Source: DASRVA01 sp050732935 (GTDB lineage: Bacteria; Gemmatimonadota; Gemmatimonadetes; JACCXV01; JAHWKZ01). Taken from it: DNA of 51,932 bases. This document shows, in pieces, positions 7,030 through 15,279 of the stretch (position 1 is the first letter of the stretch; every line of letters begins with the position of its first letter). The position numbers and the translations under genes were made by a program. The notes beneath the pieces were generated by a model. That model was not told where the DNA came from and searched no databases. It saw only the letters and a list, made by a program, of their open reading frames with translations. The stretch lies in NCBI GenBank assembly GCA_050732935.1, contig JBOHRW010000007.1, positions 1 to 51,932 of the forward strand, written 5' to 3'.

Positions 7030-8092
7030 GATAGTTGACCTCCACCCAGCTTTCGAACTCGTGACCCCGGACCGCGCCCAGCCAGATTTCGTTCTCCAGG
7101 TACCAGTGGACGGTCTTCCGGAGTCCCGTCTCGAACGACTCGTAGGGCGCCCAGCCGAGGCTATCGGCGATCTTCGTGGCATCCATCGCATAGCGGAAGT
7201 CGTGGCCCGGTCGGTCGCGTACGAAGGTGATCCGCGAGCGATGGGACCCGTCGTGCCCGTTGGGGGCGATCTCGTCCAGCAGATCGCAGAGGAGCTCCAC
7301 GACCTGCAGGTTCGAGCGCTCGCTGTCGCCACCGATGTTGTAGGTCTCGCCGTCCGCGCCCCAGTGGAAGGCGACGTCGATCGCCCGGCAGTGATCCTCG
7401 ACGTAGAGCCAGTCGCGGACGTTCGAGCCGTCCCCGTAGACCGGCAGCGGCTTGCCCTGGAGCCCGTTGGAGATCATGAGCGGGATCAGCTTCTCGGGGA
7501 ACTGGTAGGGCCCGTAGTTGTTGCTGCAGTTGGTGATCACTGCCGGCACGCCGAACGTGCGATGATAGGCCCGCACCAGATGATCGCTGCCCGCCTTGGA
7601 CGCCGAGTAGGGGCTGCTCGGGTTGTAGGGCGTGGTCTCGAGGAAGGCCCCGTCGACGCCGAGCTCGCCGAACACCTCGTCGGTCGAGACGTGGTGGAAC
7701 CGGACGTCGTCGCGGCCCTCCCAGCGCGAGCGGGCGACTTCGAGGAGCGCCGCCGTGCCGAGCACATTGGTCCGCACGAACTCCAGTGGCTCGACGATCG
7801 AGCGGTCGACGTGCGACTCGGCGGCCAGATGGAGCACCCCGTCGATCGCGTACTGGTCGAACAGAGACTCGACCAGCTCGGTGTTGCAGATGTCGCCGCG
7901 GACGAAACGGTAGTTGGGCAGGGCCTCGAGATCGCGCACTCCTTCTCGGTGCCCGGCGTAGGTGAGACGATCGAGGTTGACGACCAGATGATCGGGATGG
8001 TTCCGGACCCAGTACCGGACGAGGTTGGTCCCGATGAAGCCGGCGCCGCCGGTAACCAGGATCCGTCGCGCGAAGGACACGGGCTCAGGCAT
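7019..8092 (-). CDS. rfbB: dTDP-glucose 4,6-dehydratase
   Basis: RmlB makes dTDP-4-keto-6-deoxyglucose using bound NAD+. The 357-residue extended SDR protein shows the Rossmann motif ILVTGGAGFIGTNLV, the active-site loop STDEVFGELG, the catalytic YSASKAGSDHLVRAYHRTFG (Tyr-x3-Lys) and the substrate motif NCSNNYGPYQFPEKLIPLMI. The length is normal. The ATG at 8092 overlaps the end of rfbD by 8 bp and the 3' end overlaps rfbA, so the operon is translationally coupled. Confidence 0.94.
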   Translation of the reverse strand: MPEPVSFARRILVTGGAGFIGTNLVRYWVRNHPDHLVVNLDRLTYAGHREGVRDLEALPNYRFVRGDICNTELVESLFDQYAIDGVLHLAAESHVDRSIVEPLEFVRTNVLGTAALLEVARSRWEGRDDVRFHHVSTDEVFGELGVDGAFLETTPYNPSSPYSASKAGSDHLVRAYHRTFGVPAVITNCSNNYGPYQFPEKLIPLMISNGLQGKPLPVYGDGSNVRDWLYVEDHCRAIDVAFHWGADGETYNIGGDSERSNLQVVELLCDLLDEIAPNGHDGSHRSRITFVRDRPGHDFRYAMDATKIADSLGWAPYESFETGLRKTVHWYLENEIWLGAVRGHEFESWVEVNYHAR

Positions 8093-8993
8093 GGGCTACC
8101 GGGACCGGGTCGGGGCTCAGCCTGGCGAGCCGTTCGAGCACGCTCTCGAGGCCATCCTCCCACGGGCGCGGTGCGTGGCCGAATGTCTCGACATAGGAGG
8201 TCGTGTCGAGCACGCTCCAGCGGGGCCGGGGCGCCGGGAGACCGAGCTCTTCCGTGGTGATCGGCACGACCCGGCGCGCATTGAGGGGCGCGCGGATCGA
8301 TGCGAGAGCCAGGATCCGCTCCGCGAACCCGTGCCAGGTGGTCGAGCCGGCATTGACGAAGTGATATGTCCCCCAGCCGGAGCCGTGGGCGCGGACGTGC
8401 TCGAGTGCGATCATCGCGGCCTCCGCCAGGTCGTTGGCGGCAGTGGGCGAACCCTGCTGATCGTCCACGACCTTGAGCTCGTCCCGCTCGCGGGCGTGAC
8501 GGAGGATCGATTTCACGAAGTTGTGGCCGTGGACGCCGAAGACCCAGGCCGTACGGAGAATGAGATGCCGCTCCGTCGCCTCGCGCACCGCGAGCTCGCC
8601 CTGCCACTTCGACCGCCCGTAGGCGCCGAGCGGAGCGGGTGGATCGTCGGGCAGATAGGGGCGGGTAGCCGTGCCGTCGAAGATGTAGTCGGTCGAGAAG
8701 TGGACGATCGGAATTCCCTCCTCGCCGCACGCCCGGGCGAGGTTGCGCGCGCCGTCACGGTTGACCCGCTCGGCTTGGTCGGGGTGGCTCTCGGCCTCGT
8801 CGACCCGGGTGAAAGCCGCCGCGTTGATCACCGCGCTCGGCCTCGCCGTCTCGATCGCCCGCTTTACCGCCTCCGCGTCCCCGATGTCGAGGTTCTCGCG
8901 GGCCAGCGGGACCGCCGGCCAGCCGCGCTCGAGGGTGAGCCGGACCAGTTCGGACCCGAGCTGACCTCGCGCTCCGGTGACCAGTACCCTCAT
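8085..8993 (-). CDS. rfbD: dTDP-4-dehydrorhamnose reductase
   Basis: RmlD reduces dTDP-4-keto-rhamnose to dTDP-L-rhamnose with NAD(P)H. The protein starts MRVLVTGARGQLGSELVRLT, with the family motifs VINAAAFTRVDEAE, FSTDYIFDG and YGRSKWQGE (Tyr/Lys catalytic pair). The ATG at 8993 was chosen because it begins at the Rossmann strand, has a GGAGAGACG ribosome site and gives 302 residues, the usual size; longer in-frame starts add an unstructured leader. It is the first gene of the operon, which probably supplies rhamnose for cell-surface polysaccharide. Confidence 0.93.
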   Translation of the reverse strand: MRVLVTGARGQLGSELVRLTLERGWPAVPLARENLDIGDAEAVKRAIETARPSAVINAAAFTRVDEAESHPDQAERVNRDGARNLARACGEEGIPIVHFSTDYIFDGTATRPYLPDDPPAPLGAYGRSKWQGELAVREATERHLILRTAWVFGVHGHNFVKSILRHARERDELKVVDDQQGSPTAANDLAEAAMIALEHVRAHGSGWGTYHFVNAGSTTWHGFAERILALASIRAPLNARRVVPITTEELGLPAPRPRWSVLDTTSYVETFGHAPRPWEDGLESVLERLARLSPDPVPVAHA

Positions 8994-9271
8994 CCCACGA
9001 CGTCTCTCGCCACGGTCGACTCTCTCCATGTGCGAGGGCGCCCCCGGGTCTTGGGACACCGTGCCCTTCACGGGGGACGCCGCAACCGGTCGAACCAACC
9101 TGTCCGCACCGCTGGCCTGTATACGATTGACCGCATGTGAACAGCTGTAGACATAGTGTCGGCGTCCGGGGCGGGCGTGCTCTGCGCCTCCGCGACGACA
9201 CTATTCTCAAGGCTTGCAAGGTTCTCGCCACTGCCGGGGTGGTTCCCCAAAGGTCCTCCTGGCCAGCAATA
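8994..9271. other. Intergenic region upstream of rfbD
   Basis: No convincing gene is present. A 9-bp inverted repeat, atagtgtcg (9153-9161) and cgacactat (9196-9204), with 34 bases between, is the only structure seen. It shares TAGTGTC with the terminal repeats of the transposon at 23695-28217, which may be coincidence. The rfb operon promoter should lie in the part nearest 8994 but no clear boxes were found. Confidence 0.4.
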
Positions 9272-9319
9272 TGAAACTTGACTTTCAATCACCGACCTGT
9301 TATTGAAAGTCAAGTTTCA
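9272..9319 (+). promoter_or_regulatory. Perfect 18-bp inverted repeat, probable operator of the ATPase gene
   Basis: tgaaacttgactttcaat (9272-9289) and attgaaagtcaagtttca (9302-9319) are exact inverted repeats around a 12-base centre. Each arm contains a smaller TTGA-n3-TCAA palindrome. The block ends 4 bases before the ATG of the DUF4143 ATPase. TTGACT (9278-9283) with TATTGA (9301-9306), 17 bases apart, could be a promoter inside the repeat. A regulator bound here would block it. Alternatively the repeat forms an mRNA hairpin. Confidence 0.55.
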
Positions 9320-9323
9320 GATC

Positions 9324-10760
9324 ATGACAATCAACGATCAGTCCATTCTCGAACTCAATCCCTGGTGGACCAACCCCTCGGAGATCCAGCGGGATCCTTA
9401 CCTGGTCGAGCTCGAGCGTCTCCCCCTGCGATGGGATCCTCCGGTTTTGGAGGCCGTAGAAACAGGAACCCGACGCGTCCATACCCTGCGTGGACCGCGC
9501 CAGGTCGGAAAATCGACAACCATGAAATTGCTTGTCCGCCGTCTACTCGAGGCGGGGGAACGCCGCGTTCTCTACTACACATTCGACCTCTCCAGAGACA
9601 ATCGCGACATCGGTGACGTCATCCGGCGCGCGCGCGCGCTCCATCCGGATCCGAACGGTCCGTGGTTTCTTTTCCTGGACGAGGTGACGACCATCGATAA
9701 TTGGCAGCTGGGCGTCAAGTACGTGATCGACAACGGCCCTGCGCGGGATGATTTCTTCCTGTGCACCGGTTCATCGGCGCGCGAGGTGAGCGGAGAACTG
9801 CTGCCGGGCCGGCGCGGCAAGGGACGAGATTATCTACAGCTTCCGATCTCGTTCCGAGACTTCTGTATGGCGGCGATGGGGATCGAACTGCCGGAGGAAA
9901 CCATCACCGCGTCGAAAATCCCGACGGAGGATGGGTATCGGCTGATCCGGACCCTCCATCTCCTGAGGCAGGAACTCGATCGGGCTTGGCGAGCTTATCT
10001 CCAAGTAGGGGGCTTTCCGGCTGCCGTAACTGATTATCTGAAGCATGGGGCGATCAGTCCGGAGACGGTCCAGATGCTCTGGAACATCGTCGCCAGCGAT
10101 ATCCGTCGTGCTGGCAGAGATGATATCGCGGGGCTCAAGCTGATCGAGAGAGTGGGTCGATCGCTCGGAACGCCACTCGCGTGGAAATCGCTAGCGGGAG
10201 ACATGGACGTCAGCCATCCAACCGCACGTGAATACGTGCAACTTCTGTCGGAATCCTTCCTGCTCTTGGTCTTCTTCTTCTGGGACTTGAGCAAGAGTGA
10301 GCTCAGTGCAAGAAAGCAGCGCAAGGTATATCACGTGGATCCGCTGATGGATGCTATCCCCGAGACGATGATGTCAGGCGTGCGGCGAGCGACTTCCGAC
10401 GCTCTTCGAGAGAACCTGGTGGGTGTGGCACTCTTCCGGTCGGCGACGGACAGGCTGGTTCAGTCTGATCCCGTCGCGGGGTCCGTGGGATACTGGAAAT
10501 CTCAACGCGGCCACGAGATTGATTTCCTGCTGCCTTCGGTCGAGAACGATCCGGGATCGCCGCGCTTTCCAATCGAGGTCAAGGGGGATGATCGCAGGTC
10601 GATCGCAAGCGCCCGGACGTCGATTGGACGAGTCTTCGGTCGCGGGTTGATCGTGACACGTTCCTTCTTCGATCTCGACGACGATATCCCGGCGATTCCC
10701 GAGGCGGTCTTTCTGGCCGGGCTGCCAGAGCATCCGCTCAGAACGCCGGTGGGCCGATGA
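9324..10760 (+). CDS. ATP-binding protein, AAA_14 / DUF4143 family
   Basis: This 478-residue protein has a Walker A loop LRGPRQVGKSTTMKLLVRRL near residue 50, Walker B WFLFLDEVTTIDNW, a sensor-like LCTGSSAREVSGELLPGRRG, and a C-terminal DUF4143 region. Near the end, GHEIDFLLPS and FPIEVKGDD form a PD-(D/E)XK-like nuclease-fold signature usual in this family. Members are common accessory ATPases of poorly known role, often near defence or toxin-antitoxin genes. ATG at 9324 was taken; an upstream TTG at 9303 would fall inside the inverted repeat. The gene stands alone, between the rml operon and the Spy-like gene. Confidence 0.8.
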   Translation: MTINDQSILELNPWWTNPSEIQRDPYLVELERLPLRWDPPVLEAVETGTRRVHTLRGPRQVGKSTTMKLLVRRLLEAGERRVLYYTFDLSRDNRDIGDVIRRARALHPDPNGPWFLFLDEVTTIDNWQLGVKYVIDNGPARDDFFLCTGSSAREVSGELLPGRRGKGRDYLQLPISFRDFCMAAMGIELPEETITASKIPTEDGYRLIRTLHLLRQELDRAWRAYLQVGGFPAAVTDYLKHGAISPETVQMLWNIVASDIRRAGRDDIAGLKLIERVGRSLGTPLAWKSLAGDMDVSHPTAREYVQLLSESFLLLVFFFWDLSKSELSARKQRKVYHVDPLMDAIPETMMSGVRRATSDALRENLVGVALFRSATDRLVQSDPVAGSVGYWKSQRGHEIDFLLPSVENDPGSPRFPIEVKGDDRRSIASARTSIGRVFGRGLIVTRSFFDLDDDIPAIPEAVFLAGLPEHPLRTPVGR

Positions 10761-10864
10761 ACTCGATGCCCGAGGGTCTTCGATCGCCGCTGGTCATGAA
10801 CGGCTGCTCGCAGATGGAATGAATCCGGCCCTTCTGTTGTCCAATCTGGGAGCGGACGGCTCCC

Positions 10865-10882
10865 GCGAAACCGGCGAAACCG
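10865..10882. repeat. Tandem 9-bp direct repeat upstream of the Spy-like gene
   Basis: GCGAAACCG occurs twice in succession (10865-10873, 10874-10882), 38 bases before the start codon at 10921. GAAAC is a common element of ECF sigma -35 boxes and an ECF factor is encoded downstream, so a role in its regulation is possible. No matching -10 at the right distance was convincing. Confidence 0.35.
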
Positions 10883-10920
10883 TCCCCAACCCTGATAAAA
10901 CGACCTTGTAGGAGGGATCG

Positions 10921-11346
10921 ATGCACATATTCAAGGCCCGCTACGCCGCGCGACGGATCGCGTTCGCCACCGGACTCCTCGCGATCCTGATCGCCACGCC
11001 GACCTGGGCCCAGGAGCCGGGCCAGCGACACGATCCCGAGGAACATCTCGCCAGGCTCCGGGAGGAGCTGGACCTGACCGACCCCCAGGTCGAGCAGATC
11101 CGCGCGATCTTCAAGGAGCAGCACCCGAAGTTCGAGCAGCTACACGAGCAGGAGGGTGACGATAGCGAGAGGGAGCGCGAGACCTTGCGCCAGCTTTACG
11201 AGGAGACACATCAGCGTATTATTGCCGTCCTGACCGAGGAGCAGAGAAGCCGGCTGGAGGAGATCCACCAGGAGCGCCATGGCGGCCGCGGCCACGGGCC
11301 TGGCCTTGAGGGCCACGGCCCCAAGGACCTGCCGGACAACGGCTGA
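10921..11346 (+). CDS. Spy/CpxP-like periplasmic protein
   Basis: This 141-residue protein has a signal peptide (hydrophobic FATGLLAILIATPTWA, cleavage likely after AQA-like TWAQ) and a helical body. It carries two LTxxQ-type motifs, LDLTDPQVEQIRAIF and LTEEQRSRLEEIH, the signature of Spy/CpxP envelope chaperones and stress sensors. The C-terminal HGGRGHGPGLEGHGPKD is His/Gly-rich and could bind metal. The ribosome site is a strong TAGGAGGG. It precedes an ECF sigma gene, which suggests an envelope-stress module as in CpxP/Spy or CnrX-type systems. The exact ligand is unknown. Confidence 0.7.
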   Translation: MHIFKARYAARRIAFATGLLAILIATPTWAQEPGQRHDPEEHLARLREELDLTDPQVEQIRAIFKEQHPKFEQLHEQEGDDSERERETLRQLYEETHQRIIAVLTEEQRSRLEEIHQERHGGRGHGPGLEGHGPKDLPDNG

Positions 11347-11413
11347 AGGCGGGCCTCACAGCGATCCGCGCCTCTAGGTCGCCGAGGGGCTCGGCGACGT
11401 GGGGGCGAGGGGG

Positions 11414-11992
11414 ATGGAAGACGGCGCTTCGGACCGGGAGCTCCTCGATCGGGCCCGGGCGGGAGAAGACAGAGCGTTCCGACTCCTTGTCGAGCGCTAC
11501 GAGCCCGCGGTCGCCTCGGTCGTGACCGCGATGCTCGGGCCCGGCGACGATGCGGAGGACGTCGGCCAGGAGACGTTCATCCGGTTTCATAGGTCAATGG
11601 GGCGCTTCCATGGCGACGCGTCCCTGAAGACGTATCTGACTCGGATCGCGATCAACCTGTCGCGGAACGCCATGAAGCGTCGGATCCGGCGCGCGTCGCG
11701 GTTCGCGAGCCGGGACGATCCCGGGAATCGTGCGGAGGAGGCACCGTTCCTTGCGAGCCCCCAGGACGACGATGAGACCGAGCGCCGCGAGCGGGAACGC
11801 AGGGTTCGCCGCGCCATCGACCGGCTGGACGGCAAGCACCGGGCGGTCGTCGTCCTGCGGATGATCGAGGGCTATTCGACTAGGGAGACAGCCGCCATCC
11901 TCGATGCGCCCGAGGGGACGGTCCTCTCGCGCCTCTCTCGAGCAATGCGGAAGCTGGAGGCGGATCTCCTGCCCTACATGAGGTCTGAATGA
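11414..11992 (+). CDS. ECF-type RNA polymerase sigma factor
   Basis: The protein has sigma region 2 (YEPAVASVVTAMLGPGDDAE, DVGQETFIRFHRSM) and region 4 with its helix-turn-helix (HRAVVVLRMIEGYSTRETAA, ILDAPEGTVLSRLSRAMRKL), joined by an acidic linker. This is the layout of RpoE-like ECF factors, which direct polymerase to stress promoters. ATG at 11414, 192 residues, is favoured by GAGGGGG just upstream; a GTG at 11399 is possible. The stop overlaps the next gene by 4 bp (ATGA), the usual coupling with an anti-sigma factor. Confidence 0.88.
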   Translation: MEDGASDRELLDRARAGEDRAFRLLVERYEPAVASVVTAMLGPGDDAEDVGQETFIRFHRSMGRFHGDASLKTYLTRIAINLSRNAMKRRIRRASRFASRDDPGNRAEEAPFLASPQDDDETERRERERRVRRAIDRLDGKHRAVVVLRMIEGYSTRETAAILDAPEGTVLSRLSRAMRKLEADLLPYMRSE

Positions 11993-12426
11993 AAATCCGA
12001 ATGAAGGCGCAGGACCGAAGATTTCTCCTGCGCGCGATCGCGGGCGAGCTCGATCACGCGGAAGGCGCGTGGTTCGACGAGCGGCTCAACGCAGAGCCGG
12101 ACCTACGGGCTGCCTTCGAGCGAATGGCGAGGGTCCACGCTCTCGTCTCGGAGTGCTCGTGGGCGGGCTTCCGCCCGGGCTTCGCGGGCCGCGTCGCAGC
12201 GCGGCTGGTCACCGAGGCGCCGGGTGGGCTCTCCGCCGCCCTCTCGCTTCACTTCCGGCGCCTCGCCCCGGTCGCGCTCGCGGTCATCTCAGGGCTCCTG
12301 GCCCACAACCTCCTGACGCCGGGACCGGATCCGCAGTCGGCCCTCGAGGCGGCGCTCGGTCTCCAACCTGTGACGCTCGCGGTCGCCTACGACCCAATAC
12401 GTGCCCTGTACGAGACGGCCCCGTAG
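11989..12426 (+). CDS. Putative membrane-anchored anti-sigma factor
   Basis: This 145-residue protein has a cytoplasmic-looking N-terminus (RRFLLRAIAGELDHAEGAWF, DERLNAEPDLRAAFERMARV) resembling the short helical sigma-binding region of anti-sigma proteins. One hydrophobic segment follows near residues 90-110 (LAPVALAVISGLLAHNLL). It lacks the His-x3-Cys-x2-Cys zinc motif. The assignment rests mainly on the 4-bp overlap with the ECF sigma gene and on its size and topology. The short C-terminal part would face the periplasm, where the Spy-like proteins act. Confidence 0.6.
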   Translation: MKIRMKAQDRRFLLRAIAGELDHAEGAWFDERLNAEPDLRAAFERMARVHALVSECSWAGFRPGFAGRVAARLVTEAPGGLSAALSLHFRRLAPVALAVISGLLAHNLLTPGPDPQSALEAALGLQPVTLAVAYDPIRALYETAP

Positions 12427-12534
12427 GGGAGGAGAGCAGAAAGCGCGCATGGCTGACTTACCACGCTCCTCCGACTCCAACAACGACACCGGCCTGGTGC
12501 CTGACCGCGGACCAAGCACACCACGCTGGGGGGC

Positions 12535-12825
12535 TTGTTCCGGCACTATTGGGTCCTGGCGAAACTCTCGATCAACGTCTTTGCCACGATCGTCTTACTG
12601 ATGTACATGCCTACGCTTGACTATTTCGCAGTGGTCGCGGCAGACACGACATCTTCCGCCAGCGATCTCCGCGTTTTGCGGGACCCATCCTCCGTGCTCC
12701 ACGCCAGTCTGGCGCTGCTGTTGTTGCTTACGGCCACGGTGTTAGGGTTGTACAAGCCGCGAGGCGTGACGCCGTATGGATGGCGTAAGCAGCATGAGCA
12801 GCCTAGGGGAGGGAGGCTGTCGTGA
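12535..12825 (+). CDS. Small membrane protein, likely N-terminally truncated
   Basis: The frame is open from a TGA at 12502-12504, with a TTG at 12535. The product has two hydrophobic helices (LAKLSINVFATIVLLMYM and SLALLLLLTATVLGLYKP) and ends PRGVTPYGWRKQHEQ. The sequence resembles the C-terminal two-thirds of a four-helix integral membrane protein of the DUF2269-like sort; the first helices appear missing. No normal ribosome site precedes TTG, so it may be a remnant. Its stop overlaps the GTG of the next gene by 4 bp, which suggests it was once translated as part of an operon. Confidence 0.45.
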   Translation: MFRHYWVLAKLSINVFATIVLLMYMPTLDYFAVVAADTTSSASDLRVLRDPSSVLHASLALLLLLTATVLGLYKPRGVTPYGWRKQHEQPRGGRLS

Positions 12826-13238
12826 CGATCGACACCAAGTCGTCGCTGATCCTCCTCGCCACCCTGATCCTCGGGATCGCGCTCGGCGCGCTCGGCGTGG
12901 GCGCCCTCGCCCACCGACGTGGCGACCACCTCCGGGAGCTCAGCCATCGGGGCGGCTTCGTCGAGTACATGGAGCGGGTGATCCAGCCTCGCAACGAGGC
13001 CCAGCGCGAGGCGATTCGGCCTATTCTGGAGCAGACCGGTCGGATTCACTGGACGCTCATGGACTCGACTCACACCCGGATGGTGGCGGAGCTGGAGAGG
13101 ATGCGACAACGGCTTGCGCCACACCTCGACGAGGCTCAGCGGGAACGACTCGAGTCCGCGTTCGGAGAGTTCGGGCATACCTTGCGGGGGCGGGGTAGCA
13201 ACGACCGGCCCAGGGGCGGGCCAGGCGCGAACGATTGA
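12822..13238 (+). CDS. Membrane-anchored Spy/heavy-metal-sensor-like protein
   Basis: This 138-residue protein has an N-terminal membrane helix (LILLATLILGIALGALGVGA) and a helical periplasmic domain: FVEYMERVIQPRNEAQREAI, then RPILEQTGRIHWTLMDSTHT and LAPHLDEAQRERLESAFGEF. The paired AQREAI/AQRERL motifs recall the LTxxQ repeats of Spy/CnrX-type proteins. The GTG start overlaps the preceding membrane gene. With the Spy-like protein at 10921 and the ECF/anti-sigma pair it makes a second candidate envelope-stress sensor. It converges on the formate dehydrogenase operon with only 15 bases between stops. Confidence 0.6.
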   Translation: MTIDTKSSLILLATLILGIALGALGVGALAHRRGDHLRELSHRGGFVEYMERVIQPRNEAQREAIRPILEQTGRIHWTLMDSTHTRMVAELERMRQRLAPHLDEAQRERLESAFGEFGHTLRGRGSNDRPRGGPGAND

Positions 13239-13253
13239 AGCGTCGGCGATCGT

Positions 13254-14330
13254 CTACGAGAAGGCTGCCTGACGGGTCTCCTGCGCTTCCAGCGTCGCCT
13301 CCGGATCCCTGCCCGACGCCCGCCCCGCGGCGAGCCAACCGTAGCGGCTGACCAGGGCCCCAGCCAGAAACGCGAGCGCCGCCCAGGGCACGAGCCCGAC
13401 CAGCCGAAGGACGAGCGACGCCGGTCCCGCCAGAAGCCCCGAGCCGCGAAGCAGGAGAGCCGGACCCCCTTCGCGGAGTGCCCGATCGACCGCACCGTGC
13501 CGGCGGAGCTCGATCCAGGCCCCGAACAGGGTCTCGACGCCCGCAGCGACGAAGCCGATCAGGTGCAACGCCGGCAGCCCGAACCCGATCAGCTCGAGCG
13601 CGGCGGCGGCGGAGCCCAACCCGGCCACCCCGAAGTGGATGGGCAGACCGCGGTGGTGGGCGAACCAGACTGGGATCGCGGTGGCTCCGAGGAGGACGCC
13701 GGTGTAGGTGGCGAGGGCCGGGCCTAGGAGGCCCGCGGCGGCGATGGCCGCGGTCTGGAGGGCGTGGACGATCGGGCCGGCGTCGTAGCGGACGGTCCAC
13801 TCGGTCAGGGCCAGCGCGGCTGTGACCGCCCCACCGAAGAGGAACAGGATCCACGCCCCGACCGACATCGGCGAGCGGAGCTTGAAGACCCGCAGCATGT
13901 TGAGGAAGCGACTCGGGCGGCCGAGATCCATGACGAGGAGGATCGGGGAGAGGACGGCGCCAAAGGCGAAGGCCAGCCAGAGCGCGGCGCGGACGAGCCC
14001 GCGACTCTCGGCCGCCACCTCGGCTCCCCCGGCGAGGCCGGTTCCCCCCGCTAGCCCGGCAACGTGCGCGGCGAGCGCGATCGCAGCGGCCATCCCCGCC
14101 AGGCCCCCGAAGAAGAAGTAGAGCGGGATCTCCCACGTCCAAACGGGCGGCTTGACGATCGGGCGCCCGTAGTAGCCTGGTGCATCGTCGTCCGCGGCGA
14201 GCGGCGGCATCGGGCCCCCGGCTGCGCGGGTTCCCGCGCCTCCCACCGACCCTGTCCGCCGAGCCTCCTCCCGCAGGGCGTCGAGGCGCTCCTCCGGCGC
14301 GGGCTCGAGGCGCTCCTCCGAGCGGGTCAC
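13254..14330 (-). CDS. NrfD/PsrC-type membrane subunit of formate dehydrogenase
   Basis: This 358-residue polytopic protein (eight or nine helices) begins a transmembrane run at IPLYFFFGGLAGMAAAIALA and contains VMDLGRPSRFLNMLRVFKL and PMSVGAWILFLFGG, hallmarks of the NrfD/PsrC family that passes electrons between an Fe-S subunit and the quinone pool. The start is GTG at 14330, overlapping the stop of the Fe-S gene by 4 bp. It probably replaces cytochrome b as the quinone-reactive subunit of the formate dehydrogenase encoded upstream. It has no haem-ligand pattern. Confidence 0.85.
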   Translation of the reverse strand: MTRSEERLEPAPEERLDALREEARRTGSVGGAGTRAAGGPMPPLAADDDAPGYYGRPIVKPPVWTWEIPLYFFFGGLAGMAAAIALAAHVAGLAGGTGLAGGAEVAAESRGLVRAALWLAFAFGAVLSPILLVMDLGRPSRFLNMLRVFKLRSPMSVGAWILFLFGGAVTAALALTEWTVRYDAGPIVHALQTAAIAAAGLLGPALATYTGVLLGATAIPVWFAHHRGLPIHFGVAGLGSAAAALELIGFGLPALHLIGFVAAGVETLFGAWIELRRHGAVDRALREGGPALLLRGSGLLAGPASLVLRLVGLVPWAALAFLAGALVSRYGWLAAGRASGRDPEATLEAQETRQAAFS

Positions 14331-15187
14331 GTAAAGAGGAAGGCGACAAGCGCGGTGACGATCGCGCCCAGCGCGGTCGCCAGGGCCGAGGTCCAGGCCA
14401 CCCTGAGGCGGACGGTCGGCACCTCGGGCGCGGGAGGCTGGCCCCAGTCGCCGGGCTCGCCGGGGAGGAGGAAGATCGCGTGGGTGCCGCCGACCGAAGT
14501 GTCGACCGGATCGTAGACCGTGATGTCGGCCAGGCCCCGCTCGCGCAGCTCGGCCACCCGCCGCCGCGCTCGCTCGCGCATCTCCTCGAGCGGTCCGAAC
14601 TGGATCGACTCGGTGGGACACGCCTTGGCGCAGGCGGGGGTCAGCCCCGAGGCCTGGCGGTCGTAGCAGAACGTGCACTTGAAGGCGCCGCCCGCTTCGG
14701 GGAGCGGCTCGGGACGCCGGTCGATCACCCCGAACGGGCAGGCGACCACGCAATAGCCGCAGCCGTTACAGACGTCGTCCTGGACGAAGACGGAGCCGAT
14801 TTCCGTCCGCACGATCGAGCCGGTGGGGCAGGCCTCGAGGCACCCGGCGTGCTCGCAGTGCTTGCAGACGTCGGAGAGGAAGAGCCACCGGAAGGGGTCG
14901 TCGGTGCCGCCCGCCGGGGCGGTGACCTGCTGCCCGAGGGGAACCGATTGCTCCAGGAACTTGACGTGACGCCAGGTCGAGGCGCCCAGGGACCCCGTGT
15001 GGTCGTAGGAGGTCCCCGTCCAGGCCGCCGGCTCGGCCGGGACCTGGTTCCATTCCTTGCACGCCACCTCGCACGCCTTGCACCCGATGCAGACGGTCGG
15101 GTCGGTGAAGAAGCCGACCGTGACACCGTCGGCCACGTAGGAGTGGCGGGCCTGGTTGGTGCTGGTGTTGCCCTGACCGATCGACAT
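14327..15187 (-). CDS. Formate dehydrogenase Fe-S (beta) subunit
   Basis: This 286-residue ferredoxin-type protein has four Cys clusters for [4Fe-4S] centres: CIGCKACEVACKEW, CKHCEHAGCLEACP, CNGCGYCVVACPFGV, and CTFCYDRQ with CAKACP. That is the FdhB/HybA pattern that carries electrons from the catalytic subunit to the membrane. A single C-terminal helix (SALATALGAIVTALVAFLF) would anchor it, as in FdnH. It overlaps the NrfD-like gene and lies downstream of the selenoprotein gene, with a small membrane-protein gene between. Confidence 0.9.
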   Translation of the reverse strand: MSIGQGNTSTNQARHSYVADGVTVGFFTDPTVCIGCKACEVACKEWNQVPAEPAAWTGTSYDHTGSLGASTWRHVKFLEQSVPLGQQVTAPAGGTDDPFRWLFLSDVCKHCEHAGCLEACPTGSIVRTEIGSVFVQDDVCNGCGYCVVACPFGVIDRRPEPLPEAGGAFKCTFCYDRQASGLTPACAKACPTESIQFGPLEEMRERARRRVAELRERGLADITVYDPVDTSVGGTHAIFLLPGEPGDWGQPPAPEVPTVRLRVAWTSALATALGAIVTALVAFLFT

Positions 15188-15279
15188 GCCGGATCGAAAG
15201 CCTAACCGCTGCGTCCTGGTCCCGGTAGGCGACCGGGACGCGCGGTTTACCGACCTGCACGATCAGAGCAGAGGGACGT

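Noticed and set aside
9153..9204. A 9-bp inverted repeat sharing TAGTGTC with the transposon ends, considered as a MITE or IS relic
   Set aside because: The match is only 7 bases, no target duplication flanks it and the interior is unlike the transposon.
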